Positions 51,728-61,064 of a DNA stretch of 64,000 bases are shown in pieces. Origin of the DNA: JAMXLO01 sp963812075 (GTDB lineage Bacteria; Pseudomonadota; Alphaproteobacteria; Acetobacterales; Acetobacteraceae). The notes beneath the pieces are model-generated. The model made no database searches. It saw only the letters and a program-made list of their open reading frames with translations, and had not been told where the DNA came from. The position numbers and the translations under genes were made by a program. Where the stretch lies: the NCBI GenBank assembly GCA_963812075.1, contig CAWETN010000017.1, positions 62,001 to 126,000 on the forward strand, in the 5' to 3' direction. The stretch's first letter is position 1. Each line of letters starts with the position of its first letter.

Positions 51728-52150
51728 ATGATCGGCATGGTCCTGGTGACCCACGGCCGGCTGGCCGAGGAACTGCGATCCGCCATGGAGCACGTGGTCG
51801 GCTCGCAACGGAACGTCGACACCGTCTGCATCGGACCGAACGACGACATCGAGGACTGTCGTGCCGAGATCGAGGCCTGTATCGGCCGCTGCGACACCGG
51901 CGATGGCGTGGTGCTGTTGACCGACATGTTCGGCGGCACGCCGTCGAATCTGGCGATCTCGATGATGCAGCGGCAGGGCGTCGAGGTGATCGCCGGCGTG
52001 AACCTGCCGATGCTGGTGAAGCTCGCCAAGGTGCGCTCGAAGCAGCCGCTGGCCGACGCGGTGAACTGCGCGGAGGAGGCCGGGCGAAAATACATCGGGG
52101 CCGCCTCGCACGTACTGAACGGTTGTAAGCCCAACGGCTGCTGCGGATGA
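51728..52150 (+). CDS. manX: PTS EIIA component, mannose family
   Basis: A 140-residue phosphocarrier. His9 in MVLVTHG is the phosphorylation site; LLTDMFGGTPSNLAI is the family signature. No EIIB, EIIC or EIID is encoded here, so it probably serves as a regulatory phosphate sink. Its stop overlaps ptsH (ATGA). A 56-base gap separates it from rapZ. Confidence 0.93.
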   Translation: MIGMVLVTHGRLAEELRSAMEHVVGSQRNVDTVCIGPNDDIEDCRAEIEACIGRCDTGDGVVLLTDMFGGTPSNLAISMMQRQGVEVIAGVNLPMLVKLAKVRSKQPLADAVNCAEEAGRKYIGAASHVLNGCKPNGCCG

Positions 52151-52476
52151 CGCCGCCCGACGGCGACGCTTCCCCCTCAAGCGATCCGCCAACCTCCGGC
52201 GCGCCGGTCCTGACGCGCAGCGTCACGGTGCCCAACACCCGCGGCCTGCATGCCAGGGCGGCAGCCAAGTTCGTCATGCTGGCCGAGCAGTTCGGCGCCT
52301 CGGTGGACGTGATCCGCGACGGGCAGTCGGTGCCGGCTCGCTCAATCATGGGCCTGATGATGCTGGGGGCCGGCAAGGGCGCCGTCATCGAACTTCGCGC
52401 CGAGGGATGGGACGCCAAGGAGGCGCTCGAGGCCCTCGCCGCGCTGGTCGAATCCGGCTTCGATGAGCAAGGCTAG
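52147..52476 (+). CDS. ptsH: Phosphocarrier protein HPr
   Basis: A 109-residue HPr with a 20-residue polar N-terminal extension. The EI-dependent site is His35 in NTRGLHARAAAKF and the HprK site is Ser66 in PARSIMGLMMLG, with the same 31-residue spacing as His15 and Ser46 of standard HPr. It can therefore integrate EI and HPr-kinase signals. It overlaps manX and ptsI. Confidence 0.95.
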   Translation: MTPPDGDASPSSDPPTSGAPVLTRSVTVPNTRGLHARAAAKFVMLAEQFGASVDVIRDGQSVPARSIMGLMMLGAGKGAVIELRAEGWDAKEALEALAALVESGFDEQG

Positions 52477-54319
52477 CCCCCCGCCGCCGCAGCACAAGCG
52501 CCTGCACCGCGCGGGGCCCGATGCTGCCAGGCCCGAAGCACGCTTCAGCGGGATCCCGGTCTCCGCCGGCGTCGCGATCGGAACGGTGTTTCGCGCCTCC
52601 GAGCCGACGCCGGAGATCACCCGACACAAGATCCAGGCAGCCGACTGCGCCGCCGAGGGCGCCCGCTTCGATGCCGCCATCGCCCAGTCACGCAAGCAGC
52701 TGACCAAGCTGCGAGGCCGGCTGGCAGTGCTGCCGGAGGAGAGCCAGCAGGAACTGACGCCGCTGATCGAGGCGTATATCCGCATGCTGGGCTCCTCGCG
52801 GCTGAACCGGGCAGTGCGGCGACGGATCGAGGAGACTTTGGTATCGGCCGAGAGCGCCGTGGTCGAGGAGGCCGAGGCGGTGGCCGCGGCGATCCTGGCG
52901 CAGGCCGAGCCGGGGATGCCGGCAGAGGACCGTGCCAGCCTGATGCGACGCGCCGACGAGGTGCGCGAGATCGGCCGGCGGCTGGTGCGCAATCTCACCC
53001 GAGCGCCTTACCGCAGCTTCGCCGGCCTCCCGGAAGGCGCCGTGCTGATCAGCGAATCGCTGCGGCCGTCGGACGCGGCACTGCTCGATCCGTCCCGACT
53101 CGCCGGCGTGGCGACCGAGGAAGGCGGTGCCGACGGCCACACCGCGGTCATGCTGCGGGCGCTGGGCGTGCCGGCCGTGCTGGGCGCGGCCGGCCTCGCC
53201 CACACCATCAGGCCGGGCGACATGGTCGTGGTGGACGGCTCTGCCGGCAGCGTTGTGCTGAACCCGACGCAGGAGACCCTCGTGTCGGCCCGCCGCGCGG
53301 TGACCGCCTTCGCCAGGGAGCGGCAGCGTTTCGCAAGGCTGCGCCGCCTGCCGGCGGAGACGCTGGACGGGGAGCCGGTCGAGCTGCAGGCCAATCTGGA
53401 ACTACCGATCGAGCTGCCGCTGATCGCGCAGTCGGGCGCGCACGGGATCGGGCTGCTGCGCACCGAGTTCCTGTTCATGAACCGGGAGACGATGCCGGAC
53501 GAGGACACCCAGACCGAGACCTATCGCACGATCGTCGAAGCGATGAGCGGTGACGCGGTGGCGATCCGGGTGCTCGACTGGGGCGGCGAGAAAGACATCG
53601 AGGCGCTGGCGAGTGCCGGCATCGTGCCGGAGGTGGCCGACGCCAATCCTGCGCTGGGCTTGCGGGGGATCCGGCTGCTGCTGCGTCGGACGGACCTGCT
53701 GGAGACGCAGTTTGCCGCCATCCTGCGCGCCGCCATGGCTGGGCCGGTGCGGGTGATGCTGCCGATGGTCACGACGGTCGGGGAGGTGCGCGCGGCGCGC
53801 GAAGTGTACGAGCGGGTGGCACGGCGGCTGCGCCGACGCGGCGAGCGGATCCCTGAGCGGTTGCCGCCGCTGGGCATCATGATCGAGACGCCGGGCGCCG
53901 CGTTGTCGGCCGATGCGCTGGCGCTGGAGTCCGACTTCTTCGCCATCGGCACCAATGACCTGACCGCCTACACGCTGGCGGTCGATCGCGGCGAGTCGGA
54001 CGTGGCGGAGCTGTACGATCCCCTGCACCCGGCGGTCCTCCGCCTGGTGCAGTTCGCCACCGAGGCCGCGTTGCGCATGCGCATGCCGGTCTCCGTATGC
54101 GGCGAGATGGCGGCGAACCCGCGGCTGACTCCGCTGCTGCTGGGGCTTGGCCTGCGCAGCTTCAGCATGGCGGCGTCAGGCGTGCCACGGGTGAAACAGG
54201 CGGTCCGCTCGGTCGAGATCGACGACTGCGCCCGTTTCGCGCGGCAGGTGATGGAGCAGTCGGATCCGACCAGGATCGAGGAACTGATCAGCGGATTCAG
54301 GCCCGCCGGGTCGCACTGA
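52463..54319 (+). CDS. ptsI: PTS enzyme I (phosphoenolpyruvate-protein phosphotransferase)
   Basis: A 618-residue enzyme I that takes phosphate from PEP and gives it to HPr. The active His226 is in GGADGHTAVMLRALGVP; the PEP-binding domain has GLLRTEFLFMNRETMPDEDT, MLPMVTTVGEVRAAREVYER and active Cys546 in VSVCGEMAANP. It has no N-terminal GAF domain, so it is ordinary EI and not EI-Ntr. The N-terminus (about 25 residues) is Pro/Arg-rich. The 3' end is convergent with maf, five bases apart. Confidence 0.95.
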   Translation: MSKASPPPPQHKRLHRAGPDAARPEARFSGIPVSAGVAIGTVFRASEPTPEITRHKIQAADCAAEGARFDAAIAQSRKQLTKLRGRLAVLPEESQQELTPLIEAYIRMLGSSRLNRAVRRRIEETLVSAESAVVEEAEAVAAAILAQAEPGMPAEDRASLMRRADEVREIGRRLVRNLTRAPYRSFAGLPEGAVLISESLRPSDAALLDPSRLAGVATEEGGADGHTAVMLRALGVPAVLGAAGLAHTIRPGDMVVVDGSAGSVVLNPTQETLVSARRAVTAFARERQRFARLRRLPAETLDGEPVELQANLELPIELPLIAQSGAHGIGLLRTEFLFMNRETMPDEDTQTETYRTIVEAMSGDAVAIRVLDWGGEKDIEALASAGIVPEVADANPALGLRGIRLLLRRTDLLETQFAAILRAAMAGPVRVMLPMVTTVGEVRAAREVYERVARRLRRRGERIPERLPPLGIMIETPGAALSADALALESDFFAIGTNDLTAYTLAVDRGESDVAELYDPLHPAVLRLVQFATEAALRMRMPVSVCGEMAANPRLTPLLLGLGLRSFSMAASGVPRVKQAVRSVEIDDCARFARQVMEQSDPTRIEELISGFRPAGSH

Positions 54320-54324
54320 CCGCA

Positions 54325-54936
54325 TCAGGCGGCGAGCACGCCGGCCTCGCGCAGGAACCCGAGCAGCGGAAGCAGGGGAAGCCCGAGGATCGCCGAGTGG
54401 TCGCCTTCGACGGCCCCGAACAGATGCACGCCCAGCCCCTCGAGCCGATACGAACCAACCGTACCCGTCACCGCGTCGCCCTCGGACGCCAGGTAGTCGG
54501 TGAGAAACGCCTCGGTGAACGACCGCATGGCGAGACGCGGGCTGGTGACGTGATGCCACACCTGGCCACCGCCGCGATGGCAGACGACCGCAGTGGCCAG
54601 GACGTGCTGGCGGCCGCGCAACGCCCGCAGCTGCTCGCGCGCCGCCTCCACGTCGTTCGGCTTGTCGTGCCAGACATCGCCGCAGACCAGGATCTGGTCG
54701 GCGCCGATCACCAGCGCCTGCGGCTCCCGATAGGCGACGGCTGCCGCCTTGAGCCCGGCCAGCCGCAATGCGGTGTCCTCGCCGTTCAGGCCGGTCACGC
54801 GGGCCGCGCGCTTGACCGCCGCTTCATCGACATCCGCCGGGCGAACCTCGAACGCCAGGCCGGCGCCGGTCAGCAGGGCGCGTCGGGATGCCGAGGCGCT
54901 GGCGAGGATCAGCCGAGGCGTGGGGCGCTGCAGCAT
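54325..54936 (-). CDS. maf: Maf-family nucleotide pyrophosphatase
   Basis: A 203-residue protein that hydrolyses non-canonical nucleoside triphosphates. It starts MLQRPTPRLILASASASRRA, and has VIGADQILVCGDVWHDKPND, which is the catalytic Asp region, and LGLPLLPLLGFLREAG. The LASxSxxR motif is intact. The start ATG overlaps the stop of the dikinase-regulator gene upstream (TGATG). This neighbour pair is common in alphaproteobacteria. Confidence 0.93.
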   Translation of the reverse strand: MLQRPTPRLILASASASRRALLTGAGLAFEVRPADVDEAAVKRAARVTGLNGEDTALRLAGLKAAAVAYREPQALVIGADQILVCGDVWHDKPNDVEAAREQLRALRGRQHVLATAVVCHRGGGQVWHHVTSPRLAMRSFTEAFLTDYLASEGDAVTGTVGSYRLEGLGVHLFGAVEGDHSAILGLPLLPLLGFLREAGVLAA

Positions 54937-55856
54937 CAGGGCTTCGCCGCGGTTTCCTTGCGCCGACGCTCGTGCCACGCCTCCATCAGTTGCAGCGCGG
55001 TCGCCGCGGTCTCCTCGATCGACCGGCGGGTGACATCGATCACCGGCCAGCCTCGCCGGTTGCACAACCGCCGAGCCCAGAGCAGCTCCGCCTTCACCGA
55101 GTCCTCGTCGATGTACTCGGTGCTGTTCTGCCGGGCGATGGCGACGGCGTTGCCGGCAGCGATCAGGCGCAGGCGATGGCGACGGATCTCGATCAGCGCC
55201 TCCGGGTCCAGGGTCAGGCCGACCACCGGGCATTCCACCGTGTCCAGCCCGGGCGGTTCCGGTAGGCTGGGCACCAGCGGCACGTTGGCTGCCTTGATGC
55301 CGCGGTTGGCAAGATAGAAGCAGGTCGGCGTCTTCGAGCTGCGCGAAACGCCGACCAGCACCACATCGGCCTCGGCCAGCCCCGGCTGCGCCTGGCCGTC
55401 GTCGTGCGCCAGCACATAGTGCATCGCATCGATCCGCCGGAAGTAGTCGGCGTTCAGCGCGTACTGGCGCCCGGGGCGCGCGGCCGCCTCCTCTCCAATG
55501 GTCGCCTGCAGCAGGTTCATGACAGGGTCGAGCACGTTCACGACCGGGACATCCAGCCGCCGGCAGGTAGTCTCCAGCTCGCCCCGCAGCGCGCGATCGA
55601 CCAGGGTAGAAAGCACCGGGCCTGGTTCATGCTCGATCCCCTCGAGCACGCGATGCAGCTGGAAGCGGGTCCGGATCAGGCTCCAGCGATGATAGACGAT
55701 ATCCGCATGCTCGAACTGCACAGTGGTGGCACGGACGATCGCGTTCAGCGTCTCGCCGGTGGCGTCGGAGACCAAATGCAGGTTGAGACGCCGATCGGGC
55801 ATGGCGCTGAGGATAGCGGGGATAGCGGGGATCGCCAGCAGATTGTCGGACTGCAT
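54936..55856 (-). CDS. ppsR: Pyruvate, water/phosphate dikinase regulatory protein
   Basis: A bifunctional kinase/pyrophosphorylase (DUF299) that switches PEP synthetase or pyruvate phosphate dikinase off and on by ADP-dependent phosphorylation. Seen: LNLHLVSDATGETLNAIVRA, VLVGVSRSSKTPTCFYLANR (P-loop) and QNSTEYIDEDSVKAELLWAR. ATG 55856 adds 18 residues with an IPAIPAIL stretch coded by a 9-base tandem repeat; ATG 55802 (MPDRRLNLHLVSD) fits family starts better. No clear ribosome-binding site decides. Confidence 0.92.
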   Translation of the reverse strand: MQSDNLLAIPAIPAILSAMPDRRLNLHLVSDATGETLNAIVRATTVQFEHADIVYHRWSLIRTRFQLHRVLEGIEHEPGPVLSTLVDRALRGELETTCRRLDVPVVNVLDPVMNLLQATIGEEAAARPGRQYALNADYFRRIDAMHYVLAHDDGQAQPGLAEADVVLVGVSRSSKTPTCFYLANRGIKAANVPLVPSLPEPPGLDTVECPVVGLTLDPEALIEIRRHRLRLIAAGNAVAIARQNSTEYIDEDSVKAELLWARRLCNRRGWPVIDVTRRSIEETAATALQLMEAWHERRRKETAAKP

Positions 55857-56090
55857 GGACGAAAGACGGGGATACTGCCTACGCCGGTGTGCGCTGTGCA
55901 GGAATCCGCCGCGCGCCCTGGGGATTTGTGGGCATCAGCCAAACAAAGCGGGCGACTCAGTCGCTTCCGTGGCGAAGCTGCGGTGACTATCTTGCGCATG
56001 GCGTGGCGCAAAACTCCGTCCACGCGATTTACAGGCCCAATCACCTTTCCATCCATTCACTTATTTTTCTTTTCTGTTTAAGCGGTGGTC

Positions 56091-57137
56091 ATGGAGAGAG
56101 CCCTGAAGCCGTTCCTGCAGGTGCTGGCCGGCGAGGCACTCTGGCCGCCGCCGATCTGGCTCATGCGCCAGGCCGGGCGCTATCTGCCGGAATACCGGGC
56201 GCTGCGAGCGACGGTTGCGGACTTCATCGCGCTCAGCACCACACCGAACCTGGCGGCCGAGGTGACGCTGCAGCCGATCCGCCGCTTCGGGTTCGATGCG
56301 GCGATCCTGTTCAGCGACATCCTGATGGTGCCATGGGCGCTTGGCCAAGGACTGGCGTACCGTGAGGGTGAGGGACCGGCGCTGCCACCGCTGCGCACTG
56401 CAGCCGATGTCGCGGCGCTGTCGGTACAGCGGGTGCCGGCGGCGATCGCGCCGATCCTCGAGACGGTCAGGCGGGTGCGCGCCGGGCTTGTCGACGAGGG
56501 TTTCGCGGACTGCGCGCTGATCGGTTTTGCCGGGGCACCCTTCACCGTAGCCTGCTACATGGTCGAAGGCGGCGGGTCGCGGGACTTTGCCGCTACACGC
56601 ACGATGGCGTTCGCGCAGCCGGAGCTGTTCGCGCAGCTGATCGCACTGTTGGTCGAGGCGACAGTGGCGTATCTGTCGGCGCAGATCGCCGCCGGTGCCG
56701 AAGCAGTGATGCTGTTCGATACCTGGGCCGGCATCCTGTCGCCCGGGCAGTTCCGCCGCCATGTAATCGAGCCGACGCGGGCGATCGTCAGTGGTGTCCG
56801 TCGGCTGCATCCAGGTGTGCCGGTGATCGGCTTCCCGCGGCTCGCTGGCCTGCTGGCCGGCGAATATGCGGCCGCGGTCGGGGTCGACGCGATCGGCCTC
56901 GACAGTTCCATGGACCTCGGTCTTGCCGCCGCGGCGGTTCCGACGGGCGTGGCGTTGCAGGGTAACCTCGATCCGCTGGCTCTGGTCGCCGGCGGCGCCG
57001 CGCTGCACGACGAAACCGCTGCGGTGCTGGCTGGGCTGAAGGGCCGGCCCGGCGTTTTCAATCTGGGCCACGGGATCGTACCGCAGACGCCGCTGGAGCA
57101 CGTCGCGGCGCTGGTGGAGCAGGTGCGTGCGGCCTAG
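56091..57137 (+). CDS. hemE: Uroporphyrinogen decarboxylase
   Basis: A 348-residue enzyme that decarboxylates uroporphyrinogen III to coproporphyrinogen III in heme synthesis. Motifs: PPIWLMRQAGRYLPEYR, FGFDAAILFSDILMVPWALG, GFAGAPFTVACYMVEGGGSR and VFNLGHGIVPQTPLEHV. ATG 56091 was chosen; GTG 56085 is in frame. The preceding 228 bases hold the divergent ppsR/hemE control region, ending in a pyrimidine-rich, AT-rich leader. hemH overlaps its end. Confidence 0.97.
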   Translation: MERALKPFLQVLAGEALWPPPIWLMRQAGRYLPEYRALRATVADFIALSTTPNLAAEVTLQPIRRFGFDAAILFSDILMVPWALGQGLAYREGEGPALPPLRTAADVAALSVQRVPAAIAPILETVRRVRAGLVDEGFADCALIGFAGAPFTVACYMVEGGGSRDFAATRTMAFAQPELFAQLIALLVEATVAYLSAQIAAGAEAVMLFDTWAGILSPGQFRRHVIEPTRAIVSGVRRLHPGVPVIGFPRLAGLLAGEYAAAVGVDAIGLDSSMDLGLAAAAVPTGVALQGNLDPLALVAGGAALHDETAAVLAGLKGRPGVFNLGHGIVPQTPLEHVAALVEQVRAA

Positions 57138-58164
57138 GGTTGCGGTCGTCCTGTTCAATCTCGGCGGACCCGACCGGCCGGAGGCGATCCGGCCGTTCCT
57201 GGTCAATCTGTTTACAGATCCGGCCATCCTGCGGGTCCCGTTCTTCGTTCGGCCGTTTCTGGCCCGCCGGATCGCTGCTGCGCGGCTGGAGCCCGCGCGC
57301 GCGAGCTACGCCGAACTGGGTGGCCGCTCGCCGTTGCTCGAGCTGACGAGCGCCCAGGCCTCCGCGCTGGAGGCGGCACTGGGCGAGTTCGAGGCCAGGT
57401 GTTTCATCGCCATGCGCTACTGGCATCCGCTTAGCGACGAGACCGCGCAGGCGGTTCGGGCGTGGCGACCCGATGCGGTCGTGCTGCTGCCGCTGTATCC
57501 GCAATTCTCGACGACGACGACCGGCAGTTCGCTGACCGCATGGCGCGAGGCGGCGGCCCGTGTCGGGCTGGTGGCGGACACCACCGTGGTCTGCTGCTAT
57601 CCCACCGATGCGGCGTACGACGACAGCCTCGTGGCGCTGTTGCGCACGGCGTGGCAGGCGGCGCGCGCCCAACTCGCCCCCGAAGTCGGCCTCCGTGTGC
57701 TGTTCTCGGCGCATGGCCTGCCTGAACCCATCATCCGGGCGGGGGATCCCTACCAGTGGCAGATCGAGCAGACGGTGGCGCAGGTGCTGGCACGATGGGG
57801 CGAGTCGGTGGATTGGGTAACCTGCTATCAATCACGCGCGACGCCGCAGCGCTGGATCGGACCGAGCACCGAGGAGGAGATCGAGCGTGCCGCCGGTGAC
57901 GGCGTCGCCGTGCTGGTGGTGCCCATCGCGTTCGTCTCGGACCACTCCGAGACGCTGGTCGAGTTGGACATCGACTATCGCGCGCTGGCGGAGCGGCTTG
58001 GGGTGCCGGGCTATTTCCGCGTCCCCACGCCGAACGCCGATGCCGGGTTCATTGCCGCACTGGCAGACCTGGTGCGGCGCGCGCGGATCCGCGGTCCCGG
58101 GCTGTGCAGCCACGCGGGAGGACGGATCTGTCCGCCCGATCGCAGTCTCTGCCCGCTGGCATGA
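57127..58164 (+). CDS. hemH: Ferrochelatase with Cys-rich C-terminus
   Basis: A 345-residue enzyme inserting ferrous iron into protoporphyrin IX. Starts at GTG 57127, overlapping hemE. Motifs: AVVLFNLGGPDRPEAIRPF, LLPLYPQFSTTTTGSSLTAW, VLFSAHGLPEPIIRAGDPYQ with the catalytic His, and AFVSDHSETLVELDIDY with the active Glu. The C-terminus has Cys327, Cys335 and Cys342 (C-x7-C-x6-C), which with an internal Cys could hold a [2Fe-2S] cluster, as described for Caulobacter ferrochelatase. Confidence 0.96.
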   Translation: MRPRVAVVLFNLGGPDRPEAIRPFLVNLFTDPAILRVPFFVRPFLARRIAAARLEPARASYAELGGRSPLLELTSAQASALEAALGEFEARCFIAMRYWHPLSDETAQAVRAWRPDAVVLLPLYPQFSTTTTGSSLTAWREAAARVGLVADTTVVCCYPTDAAYDDSLVALLRTAWQAARAQLAPEVGLRVLFSAHGLPEPIIRAGDPYQWQIEQTVAQVLARWGESVDWVTCYQSRATPQRWIGPSTEEEIERAAGDGVAVLVVPIAFVSDHSETLVELDIDYRALAERLGVPGYFRVPTPNADAGFIAALADLVRRARIRGPGLCSHAGGRICPPDRSLCPLA

Positions 58165-58613
58165 CGATCGGTTTCCTTACCGTGCTCTATCCCTGGACCA
58201 AGGCGTTCCACGTCATGGCAATGGTCGCCTGGATGGCCGGCATGTTCTACCTGCCGCGGCTCTATGTGTACCATTGCGACCTGCGCCCCGGTTCGGCGGA
58301 GAGCGAGCGCTTCAAGGTGATGGAGCGGCGCCTGCTGAAGCAGATCATCAACCCGGCGATGATCGCGACCTGGACGTTCGGAATCCTGCTGGTGCTGACG
58401 CCGGGGATCATCACCTGGTCGGCCGGCTGGTGGCACGTGAAGCTTGCCATGGTGCTGCTGATGTCGGGTTTTCACGGTGCCATGTCGGGTTGGCGTCGCG
58501 CCTTCCTCGAAGATCGCAACCGGCGGTCGCAGCGCTTCTACCGCATCGCCAATGAGGTCCCGACGCTGCTGCTGGTGGTCATCGTGATCATGGTCATCGT
58601 CCGCCCATTCTGA
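58161..58613 (+). CDS. hemJ: Protoporphyrinogen oxidase HemJ
   Basis: A 150-residue four-helix inner-membrane protein that oxidises protoporphyrinogen IX. It begins MTIGFLTVLYPWTKAFHVMA, with the conserved His in KAFHVMAMVAWMAGMFYLPR and the Lys/His region WWHVKLAMVLLMSGFHG. Start ATG overlaps the hemH stop (ATGA), placing the last steps of heme synthesis in one operon. Confidence 0.95.
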   Translation: MTIGFLTVLYPWTKAFHVMAMVAWMAGMFYLPRLYVYHCDLRPGSAESERFKVMERRLLKQIINPAMIATWTFGILLVLTPGIITWSAGWWHVKLAMVLLMSGFHGAMSGWRRAFLEDRNRRSQRFYRIANEVPTLLLVVIVIMVIVRPF

Positions 58614-58666
58614 CAACGCCTACCAGGAAACCCTTGAATTTCCCGCTGATCCGGCCTAACTGCCGG

Positions 58667-58696
58667 TTGACGGGGGGCCGCAGCTTCGCTTAACCT
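58667..58696 (+). promoter_or_regulatory. Possible rho promoter
   Basis: TTGACG (58667) and TAACCT (58691) are separated by 18 bases, upstream of a leader of about 135 bases before rho. The -10 match is weak. A long leader would suit the known autoregulation of rho. Confidence 0.35.
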
Positions 58697-58837
58697 CGGG
58701 TCTCCCTCCGCAAGGTGACGATCAACCGCCACCGCGAATCCCCCACCAGACGGGACCGAACCTGGCCATCAGCTTGATGGTCGGCATCGACATAACGGGC
58801 CTTCTGCCCTGTCCCGCATTACAGTCGGACTCCGTCC

Positions 58838-60112
58838 ATGCATCTTGCCGAACTCAAGGCCAAAACCCCCTCCGACCTCCTAAGCTACGCCGAATCGCTG
58901 CAGATCGAGAATGCATCGTCGCTGCGTAAGCAGGACATGATGTTCGCGATCCTGAAGAACCTGGCCGAGAACGACCAGGCGATACACGGCGAGGGCACGC
59001 TTGAAATCCTGCCCGACGGCTTTGGCTTCCTGCGCAGCCCCGAAGCCAACTACCTGCCCGGCCCAGATGACATCTATGTCAGTCCGAGCCAGGTGCGCCG
59101 CTTCGGCCTGCGCACCGGCGATTCGGTCGAAGGGCAGATCCGCGCGCCGAAGGACGGCGAGCGCTATTTCGCGCTGCTCAAGGTCAACAACATCAATTTC
59201 GAGCCGCCCGAATCCGTGCGGCACCGGATCAATTTCGACAACCTCACGCCGCTCTATCCCGACGAACGCCTGAAGATGGAGGTGGAGAACTTCCAGTCGG
59301 TGGCGAAGGGTCCGAGCAAGGATTTCACGCCGCGGGTGATCGACCTGATCTCGCCGATCGGCAAGGGCCAGCGCGCGCTGATCGTGGCGCCGCCGCGCAC
59401 CGGCAAGACGGTGATGCTGCAGAACATCGCCACAGCGATCGCCGGCAATCATCCCGAGGTGTTCCTCATCGTGCTGCTGATCGACGAGCGGCCGGAAGAG
59501 GTCACCGATATGGCGCGCTCGGTGAAGGGCGAGGTGATCAGCTCGACCTTCGACGAACCGGCGACGCGTCACGTGCAGGTCACCGAGATGGTGCTCGAGA
59601 AGGCCAAGCGCCTGGTCGAGCACAAGCGTGACGTGGTGATCCTGCTCGATTCGATCACCCGCCTGGCGCGCGCCTACAACACGGTGGTGCCAAGTTCCGG
59701 CAAGGTGCTGACCGGCGGCGTGGACGCGAATGCGCTGCAGCGGCCGAAGCGCTTCTTCGGTGCGGCGCGCAACATCGAGGAGGGCGGTTCGCTCACCATC
59801 ATCGCCACCGCGCTGATCGACACCGGCAGCCGCATGGACGAGGTGATCTTCGAGGAGTTCAAGGGCACCGGCAACTCGGAAATCATCCTGGACCGCAAGC
59901 TGTCCGACAAGCGGTCGTTCCCGGCGATCGACATCACCAAGTCGGGTACGCGCAAGGAAGAGCTGCTGGTCGAGAAGGGCACGCTGTCGAAGATGTGGGT
60001 GCTGCGGCGCATCCTGAACCCGATGGGGACAGTGGATGCGATGGAGTTCCTGTTGGACAAGCTGAAGTACAGCAAGACCAACAACGACTTCTTCGACGCG
60101 ATGAATACTTAG
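58838..60112 (+). CDS. rho: Transcription termination factor Rho
   Basis: A 424-residue hexameric RNA helicase. The N-terminal part MHLAELKAKTPSDLLSYAES is followed by the RNA-binding cold-shock-like domain (EGTLEILPDGFGFLRSPEAN), Walker A APPRTGKT with Lys190, Walker B VVILLDSITRLARAYN and the RNA-binding Q/R loop region GKVLTGGVDANALQRPKRFF. Length and motifs are standard. The 224-base gap after hemJ contains no gene. Confidence 0.98.
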   Translation: MHLAELKAKTPSDLLSYAESLQIENASSLRKQDMMFAILKNLAENDQAIHGEGTLEILPDGFGFLRSPEANYLPGPDDIYVSPSQVRRFGLRTGDSVEGQIRAPKDGERYFALLKVNNINFEPPESVRHRINFDNLTPLYPDERLKMEVENFQSVAKGPSKDFTPRVIDLISPIGKGQRALIVAPPRTGKTVMLQNIATAIAGNHPEVFLIVLLIDERPEEVTDMARSVKGEVISSTFDEPATRHVQVTEMVLEKAKRLVEHKRDVVILLDSITRLARAYNTVVPSSGKVLTGGVDANALQRPKRFFGAARNIEEGGSLTIIATALIDTGSRMDEVIFEEFKGTGNSEIILDRKLSDKRSFPAIDITKSGTRKEELLVEKGTLSKMWVLRRILNPMGTVDAMEFLLDKLKYSKTNNDFFDAMNT

Positions 60113-60177
60113 TCGTCCACCTGTCCTGGCTGGCCATCACTGGAGTAATCCGGGGTCACGGGGTGCTCCCGCCCGAG

Positions 60178-61017
60178 TCATCTCACGAAGCGTACCAGCC
60201 AGACGCACCCGACGGCGATCGCTCCAGCCAACAGTGCACCGACAAGAGGTGCCGCACGACCGAGCCGGCCCATCCGCTCTGTCGTGCGCGGCTGAAGCAG
60301 CACGGCCAGCAGCGGCGACAGCGCGGCAGCGTCCACGGTCGTGAAACCCAGTTTGGGCATGCGTCCCAGACGCATCACCGCAAGGCATCCGAGCCCGGCG
60401 ACGCCAATGGTGACCGGCAGGGCCGCGGCGGGCGGGGCAGCAGTCGCTGCGCACATGGCCAGCCCGGCAACCCCTGGCACCAGGGCCAGCTGCGTCCATA
60501 TCGGCGGCGCACCGGCAACATGGAGCGCGACGGCCAGCGTCACGCCGGCGAGGCCTAGCCGCAGCGGGGCGGACGTGGTCGCCAGAATACGCACGAACAG
60601 CAGCACCGCGACGGCGACGCCGAGAGCGAGCCTCCACTCGGCCCGTAGCGTGGCCAGGTTGCCGGGCGCGCCGGCCAGCAGCCAGGCTGTGGCAAGCGCC
60701 GCCACCGGACCGGCGAGCCAGGCCGCACGCCCCGGACCCAGCCAGCAGAAGACGACACCGATCAGCAGAGCCGCTGCCGCCAGTGTCGCGAGGTCGTCTA
60801 TCGTTGTCACCGACGAGGCTAGGCGAACCCGTCCGGTGATAGCGATCCAGCCTGCCAGCACACCGGCGCCGCCTGCTGCCGCCGCTACCAGTCCCATGCG
60901 CAGGAAGCGCCCTGCGAGAGCGAGCCCGACCGCGACGGCGAAGGCGATCAGCGGGCCGTGGAACGGCTGCCACTGGGGCAAATGCATCGGCATGCGCGCT
61001 GCGTGACGCGCTGCCAC
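60178..61017 (-). CDS. Hypothetical polytopic membrane protein
   Basis: A 279-residue, Ala/Leu/Val-rich protein with about eight predicted helices (for example PLIAFAVAVGLALAGRFL, ALGVAVAVLLFVRILA, LVGALLAGAIAVGCVWLV). No conserved motif or family was recognised. GTG 61017 or ATG 60993 (MPMHLPQWQPFHGP) could start it. It is divergent from the cytochrome b561 gene and convergent with rho. Confidence 0.55.
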   Translation of the reverse strand: MAARHAARMPMHLPQWQPFHGPLIAFAVAVGLALAGRFLRMGLVAAAAGGAGVLAGWIAITGRVRLASSVTTIDDLATLAAAALLIGVVFCWLGPGRAAWLAGPVAALATAWLLAGAPGNLATLRAEWRLALGVAVAVLLFVRILATTSAPLRLGLAGVTLAVALHVAGAPPIWTQLALVPGVAGLAMCAATAAPPAAALPVTIGVAGLGCLAVMRLGRMPKLGFTTVDAAALSPLLAVLLQPRTTERMGRLGRAAPLVGALLAGAIAVGCVWLVRFVR

Positions 61018-61064
61018 CGATGCGTCAAGTTGGCGCCAGCAACCGGATCGAGGCTGCCGACCTG

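Noticed and set aside
52463..54319. Enzyme I as the nitrogen-PTS form (ptsP)
   Set aside because: The N-terminal GAF domain of EI-Ntr is absent and the length matches ordinary EI.
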